Positions 9,160 through 19,154 of a stretch of 64,000 nt of DNA are shown piece by piece. Each line of letters opens with the position of its first letter. Position 1 is the first letter of the stretch. The notes under the pieces are model-generated. The model ran no database searches and was not told the origin of the DNA. It saw only the letters and a list, made by a program, of their open reading frames with translations. This DNA comes from Rhynchopus sp. YZ270_cl-10 (taxonomy: Eukaryota; Euglenozoa; Diplonemea; Diplonemida; Diplonemidae): the NCBI GenBank assembly GCA_964035575.1, contig OZ037838.1:1488001-1552000 (forward strand), read 5' to 3'. The position numbers and the translations under genes are program-made.

Positions 9160-9394
9160 AGAGAAGAGTGCATCGATTTAGAAGAGTGCAGCCTAGGGTA
9201 GAATAGGCAATGCTGTTGAGGGTGGTGCTAGTGGAGCAGCATGTGCCAGAGAGAGAGGAGAGAGATGTGCTTTTTGCGGGTCCTTTCAGAAGGGGCTTCC
9301 AGAAGGGGGTTCGTGTTCTGCTTGAAAATTGGGAGTGTGTTTTGATTGAATTTAGAGTGGGGTAAACGCCTGAACGGAGTATAGTTGGAGGGTG

Positions 9395-9448
<54 letters not shown>

Positions 9449-10351
9449 TAGAAAAAAAGTTCGCTAATTTGAATTGTATTGAGCTCAACGGAGCTGTTTT
9501 TAGAATGTTTTCCCTTTCAATAAGATTTTAATAGGCAAAAAGAGTGAGATGTTCTGTTTGGATAATGGGGGGAAGGGGGGGAGTGGTTTTGGTGGGGTGT
9601 GTGTTGTGTGTCTGAAAAGTAAATATGGGTATCGTTTTTTACCCAATCCTGGGGTGGGAACGGGGGGATAATTTTTGTCTGACTTACGTTTGACAGGGAA
9701 TAGTTGAAGATTGAAAGAAAGAGCAAAAATAATTTTACAAAAAAAAAATAAAAGCCCCTCGGGCTACCTACCTCGGTAGGCGATTGACATAATGACGTAA
9801 CTTTTGAATATTTTTTGATAAACACGTTCCCATCGGTCACTCACCTGTTTGGAGCGGGTGCAGGGGCCCGTTATTTTTTTTGTTCGTGGACAAAAACTCC
9901 ATCTTTTGATTGAAAATATTATTTTAATCATTAGTTCGGCAGGTTTTTTGTGTCAGTGCTTGTGTCCCAGAGGCGTTTTGCACGATCTTCACTTTTTTGT
10001 TTTTAGAAATGAATTAGCACCTAGCTTAGGTTCATCTTTTACACTACCGTAAAACGTTCTAATCTTTGTACCGTGGCAATCATCCGATGATTTTTTCTTT
10101 CATAATTATTTTTGTGCTTTTTTTTTTGTTTCCACCCCCCTTGCACTGTCACGAGAGTGCTTTGTTTTTTATTTTCTTTTTTTTTTATTTTGCTCATAAA
10201 CTTGAACCATTTCCCCCTCGAACTGTCGCGAGTGGAGGATTTGTACTTCAAGTTTCGTTGCTTTGGAAAGGCACCACTCCTTTTGAGTGTGACCTAGGCA
10301 CACAGAGGCTTAAGTTCATCTTCAAATAATTGTCAACTTTTCACTTTTTTT
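9160..10351. other. spacer with (TG)n microsatellite
   Basis: AT-rich with T-runs. A pure TG/GT dinucleotide repeat occupies about 9395-9447. A recurrent GCTTAGGTTCATCTT-like motif occurs at 10024-10038 and 10308-10322. No gene seen. Confidence 0.5.
9395..9447. repeat. (GT)n microsatellite
   Basis: Uninterrupted GT dinucleotide array of about 53 bp. Confidence 0.9.
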
Positions 10352-10690
10352 TTAAAAACCAATTTTGATGCATCGTGTTTCACTTCGGCCCCGCCCGCTC
10401 ACACCAGCTGCGTACTGCTTGCTGTCCTCGTTCAGATTGTTCCAATCCTTGTCGACCAGGTCACCCACGCACTTCACTGCATCCGTCCACTGAAGCTTCG
10501 CGAAATACTGCGCATCAGTGCCAGAACACTGTGCACTCGAGACTCTCTTCTTAGCCGGCGATGTGCAGCTCTGGTCACTCAGTTGCGCACAGTCACGCAG
10601 GATTGCGTCGCAGATCTCATCTTCCTCGAAGACGTCCGTGATCGGAGTCAGGAATATGTTCGACTGCGCGCACCCAGTCGGGGAGTGCAT
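10352..10690 (-). CDS. possible short Cys-rich protein or gene remnant
   Basis: Minus-strand frame of 112 aa from an ATG at 10690. Composition is far more GC-rich than the surrounding spacer and looks coding: FEEDEICDAILRDCAQL, then SCTSPAKKRVSSAQCSG, then a Trp-containing segment ending GRGRSETRCIKIGF. Six Cys suggest a secreted or disulphide-bonded protein. Just upstream (10700-10850) other minus-strand frames are also GC-rich (for example VLVAGFGTAAAAAPPAK, signal-peptide-like), so the start may lie in an upstream exon or the locus may be decayed. It would be the only protein gene in this part of the window on the minus strand. Family not recognised. Confidence 0.4.
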   Translation of the reverse strand: MHSPTGCAQSNIFLTPITDVFEEDEICDAILRDCAQLSDQSCTSPAKKRVSSAQCSGTDAQYFAKLQWTDAVKCVGDLVDKDWNNLNEDSKQYAAGVSGRGRSETRCIKIGF

Positions 10691-11298
10691 TCGGAATCTC
10701 CACAATAGCTTAGGAAAGCTTGCGGTCCTTTGCTTTCTCGTAGCGTCTCTTCTAGGCCAAAACTCTTAGGGGAAACTTCCGCGGGTTTTGCGAATCTGAA
10801 GACTTTGCTTTGCTGGGGGAGCTGCCGCAGCAGCAGTACCGAACCCAGCGACAAGAACTAACGGATAAATCCCATAGACTTACCACTACCCGCCACCTCA
10901 TCCTCCACACAGAAACAACACTTTTCACTTTTATTCCCTCCCCTCCCCTCCCCCTCCCACTCCCTCCCCCAATTCCCAACACCACACACCATGCTCGCTG
11001 TATTGAGCTAAGCACCGCTGCCGCTGACCGTCGTAATAGCTAACTACTCGCTTCGTAGCCCCCCCCCATCGCACCTCCCACAACAACCCTAATTAAAATT
11101 AACTCAAAACGTTGATTCTGCTTATAACTCTTTTTGCAGAACACTTCTACACCTTGCCTGGGTATATTCTATTCTGTGTGTAATATCCTTAAAAGAATTT
11201 CGTTGATTATCCCTTTTGAATTAACAATTGAGGGTTAGTTGCAAACCCCCCCGAGGGGAAACCAAAGGATTTGATTGAAAAACAGAAAAAATAAAAAA
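10691..11298. other. spacer, partly coding-like
   Basis: 10691-10860 has coding-like composition (see the minus-strand ORF). 10920-11000 is a C-rich tract. A minus-strand GTAAGT at about 10878-10883 could be a splice donor. No complete gene found. Confidence 0.3.
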
Positions 11299-13401
11299 AT
11301 GCAGCAATCCGTCGACCCCTACGAGCTAGCAGTGCGGGAGAGCTCCGGGTCTTTCATTCCAAAGAGCATCCCCCCTCCTGCGTTCTTAGGGAAAGGGTTC
11401 GATTGTAAGGTACTTAGATTTTTGTATATTGCACTGCGCGTTACGAAGATGAGCTCACAACGACGGCCGTACCCTCGAATTTGGATTGTTACCCCAGCAT
11501 TTAGTGCGTTATGCCATGAAAATGGTTTGGTTTTACGTCTATTGAAGCTTGGAGACATAGAGAGAGTCTTTGTACAGGAGTTGACCGGACAACAGCTGGG
11601 GACAGTGCGGTTTATTATCAAAGCGAAGTCGCAGACGAACGACCCGACCCAAATCTTAGAACTGAATGAACAGGACAGCCCGAAGGAGTTGCTTCGTATA
11701 GTAGATGCACTACGACGCCCGCAGACCGATGGAGAGACCCTTCCTGTTACCACAGTGTTGCCTGATGAGGACGTATACTCAAACCAAGAGCGATATGGAG
11801 AGGTAAACCAGAGCAAACTATCTGCATACGTTAAGCCGCAACAGAAGGTATTGCAATGGGATAAGAGCGACGAGCCGGCCAGCGTTTTGAACAAACGGTG
11901 GCAAGCGGAGCAAGACACTTTACAAAAAAAGCAGAGTATCGAAGAAACCCCCGCACAACCAGCTCCGCTAGCTCCACCACGCAACCCTGCGTCGGAGGAT
12001 GTAGTCTCATTTGCTCCGGGGAATGCCCCGAATTTGAATGAAGCTCTGCAAACAGAGAGACGAGCAAGAGCAGAAGCGGAGCGCCGTGCAGACCGTGCAG
12101 AGGCAGCAGCGAACACCCTAGCACAACAGCTCACCACCGCGGCACAGACAGAGTCAACACAGCTTCGCGTCACCCATTTGAGAACAGAAGGCTTCGACTC
12201 CGCCATGACACCCTGCCACGTCTGCCAAGAACCCCTCGCCCCCTTCTGCGCGGTGACCGGTCTTGCACACAACCGTGGAGAGCTCATCCTCACCGTCTTC
12301 ACCTCCCGTCTCTCCCAACACGCTACGGCGGTAAGCCGCGGCGGGGCGGCGGAATACTCAACAGAATCATGGTCGCCCTATATCTTGGTCAGCGACCGAG
12401 ACATTTTATTCAGTGTAGTCTCCGGGGGCGTTCTCCTTGGCAAAACAGGAGTGCTCCTTCGCGATGCGCTACCCCCAGGGAGACATGAAACGCCTGCTTC
12501 GTTATGGGACCCCGGGGTGGTGGTGAAGCTGGACGGAAAAGGGGTAGGCCTGCTGCGTCTGCGTGCCGTAGAGGTGAAGGACAGAGTTAACAAACCAGAG
12601 GTCATGCGGTGCACGCCAAAGTCAGGGGATTGCCACGTTCTCTGTAAACTGCCCTGTGGAGAGCCGGTAGGGATTGTTGCTCGAGGTGAGAAGTTGGTGA
12701 TAGAGGAAAGAGTGGACCGGCAGCTGGAGGAGTGGGGGAGGGTGGAGGATAAGTGGGTGTTGATCCGGGATGTGTATGGGTTTCATTATATGACGACCAC
12801 CGCGAGGTCGTTGGAGGTGAAGACCATGGCCGCGGTATGTGCAGGGCTTGCTATCCTAACAGCAGCGTCTCATGCAGCCTCTCTTGGCCTTCGAAGCCTT
12901 TCTTCTGTTAACCAGCACATTACACATATGCAGCAGGACATCAACACCCTCGAACATAATACCCTTCTCAAGCAGACTGCGCTCGAGGCAGTGGAGGTTA
13001 CACTGCATCCAGGTCCGGTGTTGCCGGCATATCGGCACAACACTCCGACAGTGGTGCATGCTGCTATAGAGGAGATTGTGCCGGATGCGTATCCTTCTGT
13101 GCATCCGCTGGGGGGTGTGAAGCGGGAGGTGAAGAAGGTTGCACGGTTTGATGATGGAGAAGGGGGAGGTGGAGGAGGAGGGGCTGGTGTGGGGAGTGTG
13201 GGTGGTGGTGGTGGTGTTGACAGCGTCCACCCAGAGCTGCAGCGTCATGCAGCCTGGGAGCGTGCGCAAAGCCTGCGAACGTCGCATCGAGGAGAACCCG
13301 ATACCATCTTCGTGACAGTGACCAATGTCGATGCGGCGCCGTCCCCAACATTTGCCTCACTGCACACAGGAGATGCGTTTACACCGTATACCCCGGTATG
13401 A
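11299..13401 (+). CDS. PH-like / coiled-coil / SH3-like protein
   Basis: 700 aa without introns; the first ATG of the frame is at 11299 (the frame extends a little further upstream without ATG). Residues about 36-140 look like a PH-type beta sandwich closed by a helix (RIWIVTPAFSALCHENGLVL, then DSPKELLRIVDALRR). About 245-290 is a strong coiled coil (ERRARAEAERRADRAEAAAN). Two CxxC-like Cys follow (TPCHVCQEPL). A segment VGIVARGEKLVIEE...WGRVEDKWVLI at about 455-490 resembles an SH3b fold. After that come a hydrophobic helix (MAAVCAGLAILTAASHAAS), a second helix and a Gly-rich linker. A scaffold at membrane or cytoskeleton is the likely role; this is inference from architecture. No relation to the arrays. 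Confidence 0.75.
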   Translation: MQQSVDPYELAVRESSGSFIPKSIPPPAFLGKGFDCKVLRFLYIALRVTKMSSQRRPYPRIWIVTPAFSALCHENGLVLRLLKLGDIERVFVQELTGQQLGTVRFIIKAKSQTNDPTQILELNEQDSPKELLRIVDALRRPQTDGETLPVTTVLPDEDVYSNQERYGEVNQSKLSAYVKPQQKVLQWDKSDEPASVLNKRWQAEQDTLQKKQSIEETPAQPAPLAPPRNPASEDVVSFAPGNAPNLNEALQTERRARAEAERRADRAEAAANTLAQQLTTAAQTESTQLRVTHLRTEGFDSAMTPCHVCQEPLAPFCAVTGLAHNRGELILTVFTSRLSQHATAVSRGGAAEYSTESWSPYILVSDRDILFSVVSGGVLLGKTGVLLRDALPPGRHETPASLWDPGVVVKLDGKGVGLLRLRAVEVKDRVNKPEVMRCTPKSGDCHVLCKLPCGEPVGIVARGEKLVIEERVDRQLEEWGRVEDKWVLIRDVYGFHYMTTTARSLEVKTMAAVCAGLAILTAASHAASLGLRSLSSVNQHITHMQQDINTLEHNTLLKQTALEAVEVTLHPGPVLPAYRHNTPTVVHAAIEEIVPDAYPSVHPLGGVKREVKKVARFDDGEGGGGGGGAGVGSVGGGGGVDSVHPELQRHAAWERAQSLRTSHRGEPDTIFVTVTNVDAAPSPTFASLHTGDAFTPYTPV

Positions 13402-14153
13402 ATTTTTTTTTGTTGTGTTGTGAATTATTTTTGAAAATTGAAAACCGTACATTCCTTTATGTTTTTCCCCACCCCGCAATAAAGCAATAACAAACCCGCC
13501 CCAGAAAACAGAAAAAGGAAGGGAGGGTATACGGTGTTCAATTTCCTTTTAGCATTGCATGTAGTCATAAAAATAAAATACATAAATTTCTCTCTCTCAG
13601 ATTGGATCGAATATCTACCAGAGCAGTGTCGCAGTTCCGTCGCCAATGGATCGTGTTATGTTTTCTTTATGAGGGTTGCTTTTTCCTGATGTGTATTTTT
13701 CTTTTTTTGAAAATTCCCTGTCTAGGGCGGTGCTGATCTCTTCTTTCACACGATCAAAAAACTGTACTTTTATGTTTTGCGAATGTTCTTCGATTCGTTG
13801 TGGGGTTTTGTGGTTCTGTCCTCGGAAGGATGTGCCTTTTGCCCATCAACCGTAGGGTCCCAGAACAGCCCATGTATTTTTTTTAGATTATTGCGGGGCT
13901 ATTTTCTACCCCTTTGTGAGACTAGAAAATACGAGGTTAAAATCACGGCCAAAATAAACCGTAAAAATAGAAAGCCGTAACCGACACCATGATCAAAAAA
14001 AAAAAGAAAAATAAATTTTGTCTATTAGGTGTCAAGTGAAGTGGTCACAAGCCTCCGTGAGTTCGATGTAACCATGACAACCTTTCCGTTTCATCTCCAC
14101 TCTATTTTTTTTGGGACTTCCATCCAACCACAACACAGGTAACAGAAAAAAAC
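13402..14153. other. spacer upstream of the SGF array
   Basis: AT-rich. The last 40 bases match the leader of the SGF copy at 19155 (TTTGGGACTTCCA(T/G)CCAACC, then CACAACACAG before the ATG). No gene seen. Confidence 0.5.
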
Positions 14154-15710
14154 ATGTTAAGACCCATTGTATGCTGTATGCTGCTGGTAGGTGCAGCTGC
14201 ACAAACTCCGGTGTGCAACATGACAGACCCCGTCCAGCATCTGATGTGCAACGACGCTAACGCAGGTGCGCTGTGGTTGGGTGAGCTGATTGACGACAGG
14301 CACAACGCACAGTTCACATACTCGCGGGAGGAGCTGCGTGCGATTGCGGCACACTTCCCTTCCGAGGGTGTGAGCCGTGGACGGCAGAGCAATGCACGTC
14401 AGGCAGCACTCCTGACAACGATCCTGCAGATGACGGAGGTGCTGCTCGCCATGACGGCTTCTCTCCCTCAGCCACTCTCTGCTTGGCAGGAACGCCGTGC
14501 GGCACAGCTCAGCTCCATCCACGCGAGGTTCCTCACCCGCCAGCAGGCCTACCTCGCCGACCCGACGAAGCCCCTCATCAACGTCATCCCAAAATGGTAT
14601 CATGGCTACTACGACAACGTGGAGAAGTCCCTCCAGAACAAGGCAGTCACACCCGATATGCAGCCAAGCGGACGCAACTTTAGTTCAATTTGGATCGACC
14701 ACAAGCCCGGGGAGTTTTACGGACCTGTCTGGACTTCTTACGACAGCGGCATTGAGAGCAGGGAGATGAGAAATAGCTACTACGCTTCAGCTGGTGACGG
14801 GAACATGTCTTCATGGTACATGGCGTTCCTGCCAACACCTGCACTGCCGTTGTTCACAGATGACGGCAAGTTGAATGCTGTGGAGTGGGTGTATGGCAGC
14901 GAGACGGAGCTTGCGAACCTGACGGCCATGGCACACAAACACCTCACCTCAGCAGAGGCAGCGGCCATGCTCAGCACTGCCATCAGCTCGCAGGAAGCAC
15001 GCCTCCAGGACGTTGTCACCAAGCTTGCACGTGTCTACAGTGCAGACAGGGCAAACCTCATTGCTGCGGTGACGCTGCTGCCACAGTGGGCGCAGTACAC
15101 TAGACTCGAGTACGGGTTCATCCCAGGGTTTAACTGGTGTTCGGCGAAGGTGTGTTTGCAGGGAGCGGACTCAGCGGAGAACATGGCTGTGGCGGTGAGC
15201 TCGCTGCCGAAGGGCACAATTCTGCAGACGTGGGGTAACGGAGATGAGATCTCCAGCATATTGCCTAAGTTTTTGATTGTTGTGGAGGCTGCAGCGGACG
15301 GTGCACTGCCTGTCGTGGTTGACGTGGAGCTGGACATTTCATTCATTACCCCAGGAAAGTATCCTGTGTACGAGCCACTGCGGAGACGCATCTCACGCAC
15401 TGCATACGAGAACAACGCAACCACGTTCCTGCTCTCAAACTTTGCCCACAGGCGCCATGTTTTCGAGACATTTGGCGTGTCAACTGTGCAGGTCTTCGGC
15501 ACAGTGGACCCCTCTGTCGACATCTCAAAGGTGCCCGATGTCTACAAGGTGATGGCAGATGGCCTCTGGGAGGACAGAACCCCTGTGTTCCCCTATGAGT
15601 ACTGGAGCAACGACTGCGGCGGCGCCTTCTGCCAGGGTGTATGCGAGTACGGCGATGAGGGGCCAGACAGCTATTGTGTGTTCGTACCCTGGGTGTACCC
15701 AAAACTGTAG
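14154..15710 (+). CDS. SGF copy 1: secreted glycoprotein family
   Basis: 518 aa. Residues 1-17 (MLRPIVCCMLLVGAAAQ) form a signal peptide. No transmembrane segment, so secreted or lumenal. N-glycosylation sequons at 22, 175, 217, 255 and 421. Conserved Cys include NWCSAKVCLQ (328-336) and NDCGGAFC (486-493). A Trp/Tyr-rich central part (KWYHGYYDNVEKSL at 147-160) and a helical segment at 250-300 are constant between copies. Differences between the five copies cluster at 18-21, 168-213, 361-370, 396-400, 418-439 and 494-518. I considered a phospholipase B-like hydrolase because of the mid-protein Cys, but the family signature is not convincing. The ATG is fixed by the signal peptide and the shared leader. 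Confidence 0.85.
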   Translation: MLRPIVCCMLLVGAAAQTPVCNMTDPVQHLMCNDANAGALWLGELIDDRHNAQFTYSREELRAIAAHFPSEGVSRGRQSNARQAALLTTILQMTEVLLAMTASLPQPLSAWQERRAAQLSSIHARFLTRQQAYLADPTKPLINVIPKWYHGYYDNVEKSLQNKAVTPDMQPSGRNFSSIWIDHKPGEFYGPVWTSYDSGIESREMRNSYYASAGDGNMSSWYMAFLPTPALPLFTDDGKLNAVEWVYGSETELANLTAMAHKHLTSAEAAAMLSTAISSQEARLQDVVTKLARVYSADRANLIAAVTLLPQWAQYTRLEYGFIPGFNWCSAKVCLQGADSAENMAVAVSSLPKGTILQTWGNGDEISSILPKFLIVVEAAADGALPVVVDVELDISFITPGKYPVYEPLRRRISRTAYENNATTFLLSNFAHRRHVFETFGVSTVQVFGTVDPSVDISKVPDVYKVMADGLWEDRTPVFPYEYWSNDCGGAFCQGVCEYGDEGPDSYCVFVPWVYPKL

Positions 15711-16597
15711 CTCGTTTTGTAGGGAAGCTTCGCTTGACCCATTCTTTAGCCTTTCTATAACCTTTCTATAGGCTATGTGGTGATATGTGTCGGAGGAAGT
15801 GAAGATCATTAACTTTATGACAGGCACATTGTCTTACATTTTGAGATCCGTTGTGTCACTATTGTTTCAACTTTGGTGTCTTGTTCTGTTTCTCAGTGTC
15901 CTTGAGGATAAGTGAGCATGACTCATATTTTGTTTGTATCTGTGCGTTATTCCTGTCAAGTTGAACGACGGGTAGACGTCATCAGAAATGTATTTTTTAA
16001 ATCTTTCAGAGTTGACCCCCAAAATACGGGTTGTCTTCCTTCTGTGTGCGTTCACCTCCCTTTCATTAGTGTTTCGACCATGTTTACTGTTTTTCTCAAC
16101 TCTTGTTCCCCTCTGCTCTGTTCTCCTGGTCGTCCTTCCATGTACAGCGAAGGTACCGAGAGGCACCTCAGCTCCTTGGGAAGACGGCTGGCGATGAGAC
16201 AAAGATGCACCACCACCCTCCCCCTTTCTCACAGTTTACTGGCAAAGCAATGTTCCTGGTTGGCCCCTCGAGGGTACGTACAAGGTAGGTGTGCACAGCT
16301 TCAGTAAATAGTGAATGAGCAAAACACATTTTATTTTGGCGACCGATGTCCTAAATGTTTTCCTAAAAGCGGCGCCGGTTCTTCGCCTTTGCATTATGAG
16401 ACTGTCGCAAATTTATTATCAAAAAAGCTAGTCATTTCTTGTTCTCTGGAAAATACCCCATCTACCGTAGGAGTCGCAAACCTCCGCGGTTACTATGCTT
16501 TATACCTACTTCTTTTCTTCAACTTCCGTTGGGAATTCCCCCATTACAAAGCATGTCCCACCCGCCCACTGACAAAACAGACCAAATCTACAAAAAC
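15711..16597. other. SGF spacer 1
   Basis: Holds repeat D copy 1 (16046-16343) and, from about 16344, a 5' flank shared with 18920-19150 and 28290-28480 (ATTTCTTGTTCTCTGGAA is the best-kept part). Just after the SGF1 stop a TAGCC...GGCTA foldback lies at about 15749-15777. No confident gene. Confidence 0.45.
16046..16343 (+). repeat. repeat D copy 1, 298 bp, exon-like
   Basis: Almost identical to 18622-18919. Inside, CATGTACAG resembles an acceptor and CGTACAAG|GTAGGT a donor; the enclosed segment of about 140 bp is open in one frame (REAPQLLGKTAGDETKMHHH). A 75-codon ATG frame is also kept in both copies. It may be a remnant exon of a gene that once lay between SGF copies. Confidence 0.5.
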
Positions 16598-18136
16598 ATG
16601 TTAAGACCCATTGTATGCTGTACGCTGCTGGTCGGTGCAGCTGCACAAAATGCGGTGTACTGCAACATGACAGACCCCGTCCAGCATCTGATGTGCAACG
16701 ACGCTAACGCAGGTGCGCTGTGGTTGGGTGAGCTGATTGACGACAGGCACAACGCACAGTTCACATACTCGCGGGAGGAGCTGCGTGCGATTGCGGCACA
16801 CTTCCCTTCCGAGGGTGTGAGCCGTGGACGGCAGAGCAATGCACGTCAGGCAGCACTCCTGACAACGATCCTGCAGATGACGGAGGTGCTGCTCGCCATG
16901 ACGGCTTCTCTCCCTCAGCCACTCTCTGCTTGGCAGGAACGCCGTGCGGCACAGCTCAGCTCCATCCACACGAGGTTCCTCACCCGCCAGCAGGCCTACC
17001 TCGCCGACCCGACGAAGCCCCTCATCAACGTCATCCCAAAATGGTATCATGGCTATTACGACAACGTGGAGAAGTCCCTCCAGAACAAGGCAGTCACGCC
17101 CGATACGCTGCCACACTACAACTTTAGTGACATCTGGATCGACCACAAGCCTGGGGAGAATTACGGACCGTTCTGGACTTCTTACGACAGCGGCATTGAG
17201 AGCAGGGAGATGACCAACAGTTGGTACACTTCCGGGAACATGTCTTCGTGGTACATGGCGTTCCTGCCAACACCTGCACTGCCGTTGTTCACAGATGACG
17301 GCAAGCTGAATGCTGTGGAGTGGGTGTATGGCAGCGAGACGGAGCTTGCGAACCTGACGGCCATGGCACACAAACACCTCACCTCAGCAGAGGCAGCGGC
17401 CATGCTCAGCACTGCCATCAGCTCGCAGGAAGCACGCCTCCAGGACGTTGTCACCAAGCTTGCACGTGTCTACAGTGCAGACAGGGCAAACCTCATTGCT
17501 GCGGTGACGCTGCTGCCACAGTGGGCGCAGTACACTGTGCTCGACTATGGGTTCACCCCAGGGTTTAACTGGTGTTCGGCGAAGGTGTGTTTGCAGGGAG
17601 CGGACTCAGCGGAGAACATGGCTGTGGCGGTGAGCTCGCTGCCGAAGGGCACAATTCTGCAGACATGGGGTTACAGTGATGAGATCCAGAGTAGGATGCC
17701 AAAGTTTTTGATTGTGGTGGAGGCTGCAGCGGACGGTGCACTGCCTGTCGTGGTTGATGTGGAGCTGGACATTTCACCCGATTTCCCAGGAAAGTATCCT
17801 GTGTACGAGCCACTGCGGAGACGCATCTCACGCACTGCACCCGAGAACAACGCTACCACATACAGACTCGACAACCTGGGTTTCCGGTCTACGTTCACGA
17901 CATTTGGCGTGTCAACTGTGCAGGTCTTCGGCACAGTGGACCCCTCTGTCGACATCTCAAAGGTGCCCGATGTCTACAAGGTGATGGCAGATGGCCTCTG
18001 GGAGGACAGAACCCCTGTGTTCCCCTATGAGTACTGGAGCAACGACTGCGGCGGCGCCTTCTGTCTGGATATGTGCAACAACCAGGGTCCAGTGATATTT
18101 TGTGCCTTCACGGAGAAAACCTTCCCGAAGGCTTAG
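16598..18136 (+). CDS. SGF copy 2
   Basis: 512 aa. The frame stays open upstream to 16439, but homology, the signal peptide and the leader fix the start at the ATG at 16598. The leader here is the second type (CACTGACAAAACAGAC...AAATCTACAAAAACATG), unlike SGF copy 1. The body is nearly identical to copy 1 apart from the variable patches: TLPHYNFSDIWIDHKPGENY replaces the first patch and three residues are missing in the second half of that patch (NSWYTSGNMSS). TYRLDNLGFRSTFTTFG replaces the second. The C-terminus is DMCNNQGPVIFCAFTEKTFP. Signal peptide, sequons and the NDCGGAFC motif are kept. Presumably functional. Confidence 0.85.
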   Translation: MLRPIVCCTLLVGAAAQNAVYCNMTDPVQHLMCNDANAGALWLGELIDDRHNAQFTYSREELRAIAAHFPSEGVSRGRQSNARQAALLTTILQMTEVLLAMTASLPQPLSAWQERRAAQLSSIHTRFLTRQQAYLADPTKPLINVIPKWYHGYYDNVEKSLQNKAVTPDTLPHYNFSDIWIDHKPGENYGPFWTSYDSGIESREMTNSWYTSGNMSSWYMAFLPTPALPLFTDDGKLNAVEWVYGSETELANLTAMAHKHLTSAEAAAMLSTAISSQEARLQDVVTKLARVYSADRANLIAAVTLLPQWAQYTVLDYGFTPGFNWCSAKVCLQGADSAENMAVAVSSLPKGTILQTWGYSDEIQSRMPKFLIVVEAAADGALPVVVDVELDISPDFPGKYPVYEPLRRRISRTAPENNATTYRLDNLGFRSTFTTFGVSTVQVFGTVDPSVDISKVPDVYKVMADGLWEDRTPVFPYEYWSNDCGGAFCLDMCNNQGPVIFCAFTEKTFPKA

Positions 18137-19154
18137 TTTGGTTGTTCTAGTAATCATTCTGTTCTTTTTACTTAAAATCCTTACCGCGACAACGCTAGCG
18201 ATGAAGGTGATTTAGCACTGAGAGGTTGGTGTCAACAGTGAACCACATGTTCACCTGAACTACAGACAGATGTGTCGCATGCAACAGACACACCTGCATA
18301 TTACACCCCCCTTTTGTTTGTTTCTGTGTTTACCTATTTTATTTGTCGATCTTTGCATCTATTTTCATTGTTCAGGGAAATTTTCGTGCCACAATTCTGT
18401 TGTGCTTGGCACTTTGCGTCCTTTTTTTATGAAATAAAGGACAGCAACGAGCGTCCATACGTACAGTTGGCTCCTGTCAAGGTAACTGCAATGTTGGGAT
18501 GGCAATGCTATTTCCACCCACAACCACTTTGCTTTTTTGTGTTTTATCCCCGGTCTGACATCATACAGATGTAAAGCAGGAAATGCCTGTAGCGATAGCT
18601 ACTATATTGTACCTTCTTTCTGTGCGTTCACCTCCCTTTCATTAGTGTTTCGACCATGTTTACTGTTTTTCTCAACTCTTGTTCCCCTCTGCTCTGTTCT
18701 CCTGGTCGTCCTTCCATGTACAGCGAAGGTACCGAGAGGCACCTCAGCTCCTTGGGAAGACGGCTGGCGATGAGACAAAGATGCACCACCACCCTCCCCC
18801 TTTCTCACAGTTTACTGGCAAAGCAATGTTCCTGGTTGGCCCCTCGAGGGTACGTACAAGGTAGGTGTGCATCGCTTCAGTAAATAGTGAATGAGCAAAA
18901 CACATTTTATTTTGGCGACGGATGTACTAAATGTTTTCCCCAAAACATTGCGCCGGTTCTTCGCCTTTCCATCATGAGGCATAATGTTCTCAAACGAAGC
19001 ACCACAAATTTTATTATCGAAAAAGCTAGTTCTTTCTTGTTCTCTGGAAAACACCTCATCTACCGTAGGTGTCACAAACCCTATGCTTTCTGACTTCTTT
19101 TCTTCAACTTCCTTTGGGACTTCCAGCCAACCACAACACAGATAACAGCAAAAC
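18137..19154. other. SGF spacer 2
   Basis: Contains repeat D copy 2 (18622-18919), then the common SGF 5' flank to the leader. At 18440-18482 a short coding-like piece (SNERPYVQLAPVK) is followed by a GTAACT donor-like site, possibly another exon remnant. Confidence 0.4.
18622..18919 (+). repeat. repeat D copy 2
   Basis: Near-perfect duplicate of 16046-16343, with only a few substitutions near the 3' end, so the duplication is recent or homogenised. Confidence 0.8.

Noticed and set aside
11319-12302. 327-codon frame on the minus strand
   Set aside because: Antisense shadow of the 700-aa gene on the + strand, Ser/Arg-rich with no domain features.
14154-15710. Assignment of SGF to phospholipase B-like hydrolases
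   Set aside because: Only the mid-protein Cys context is suggestive; the rest of the family signature is not visible.
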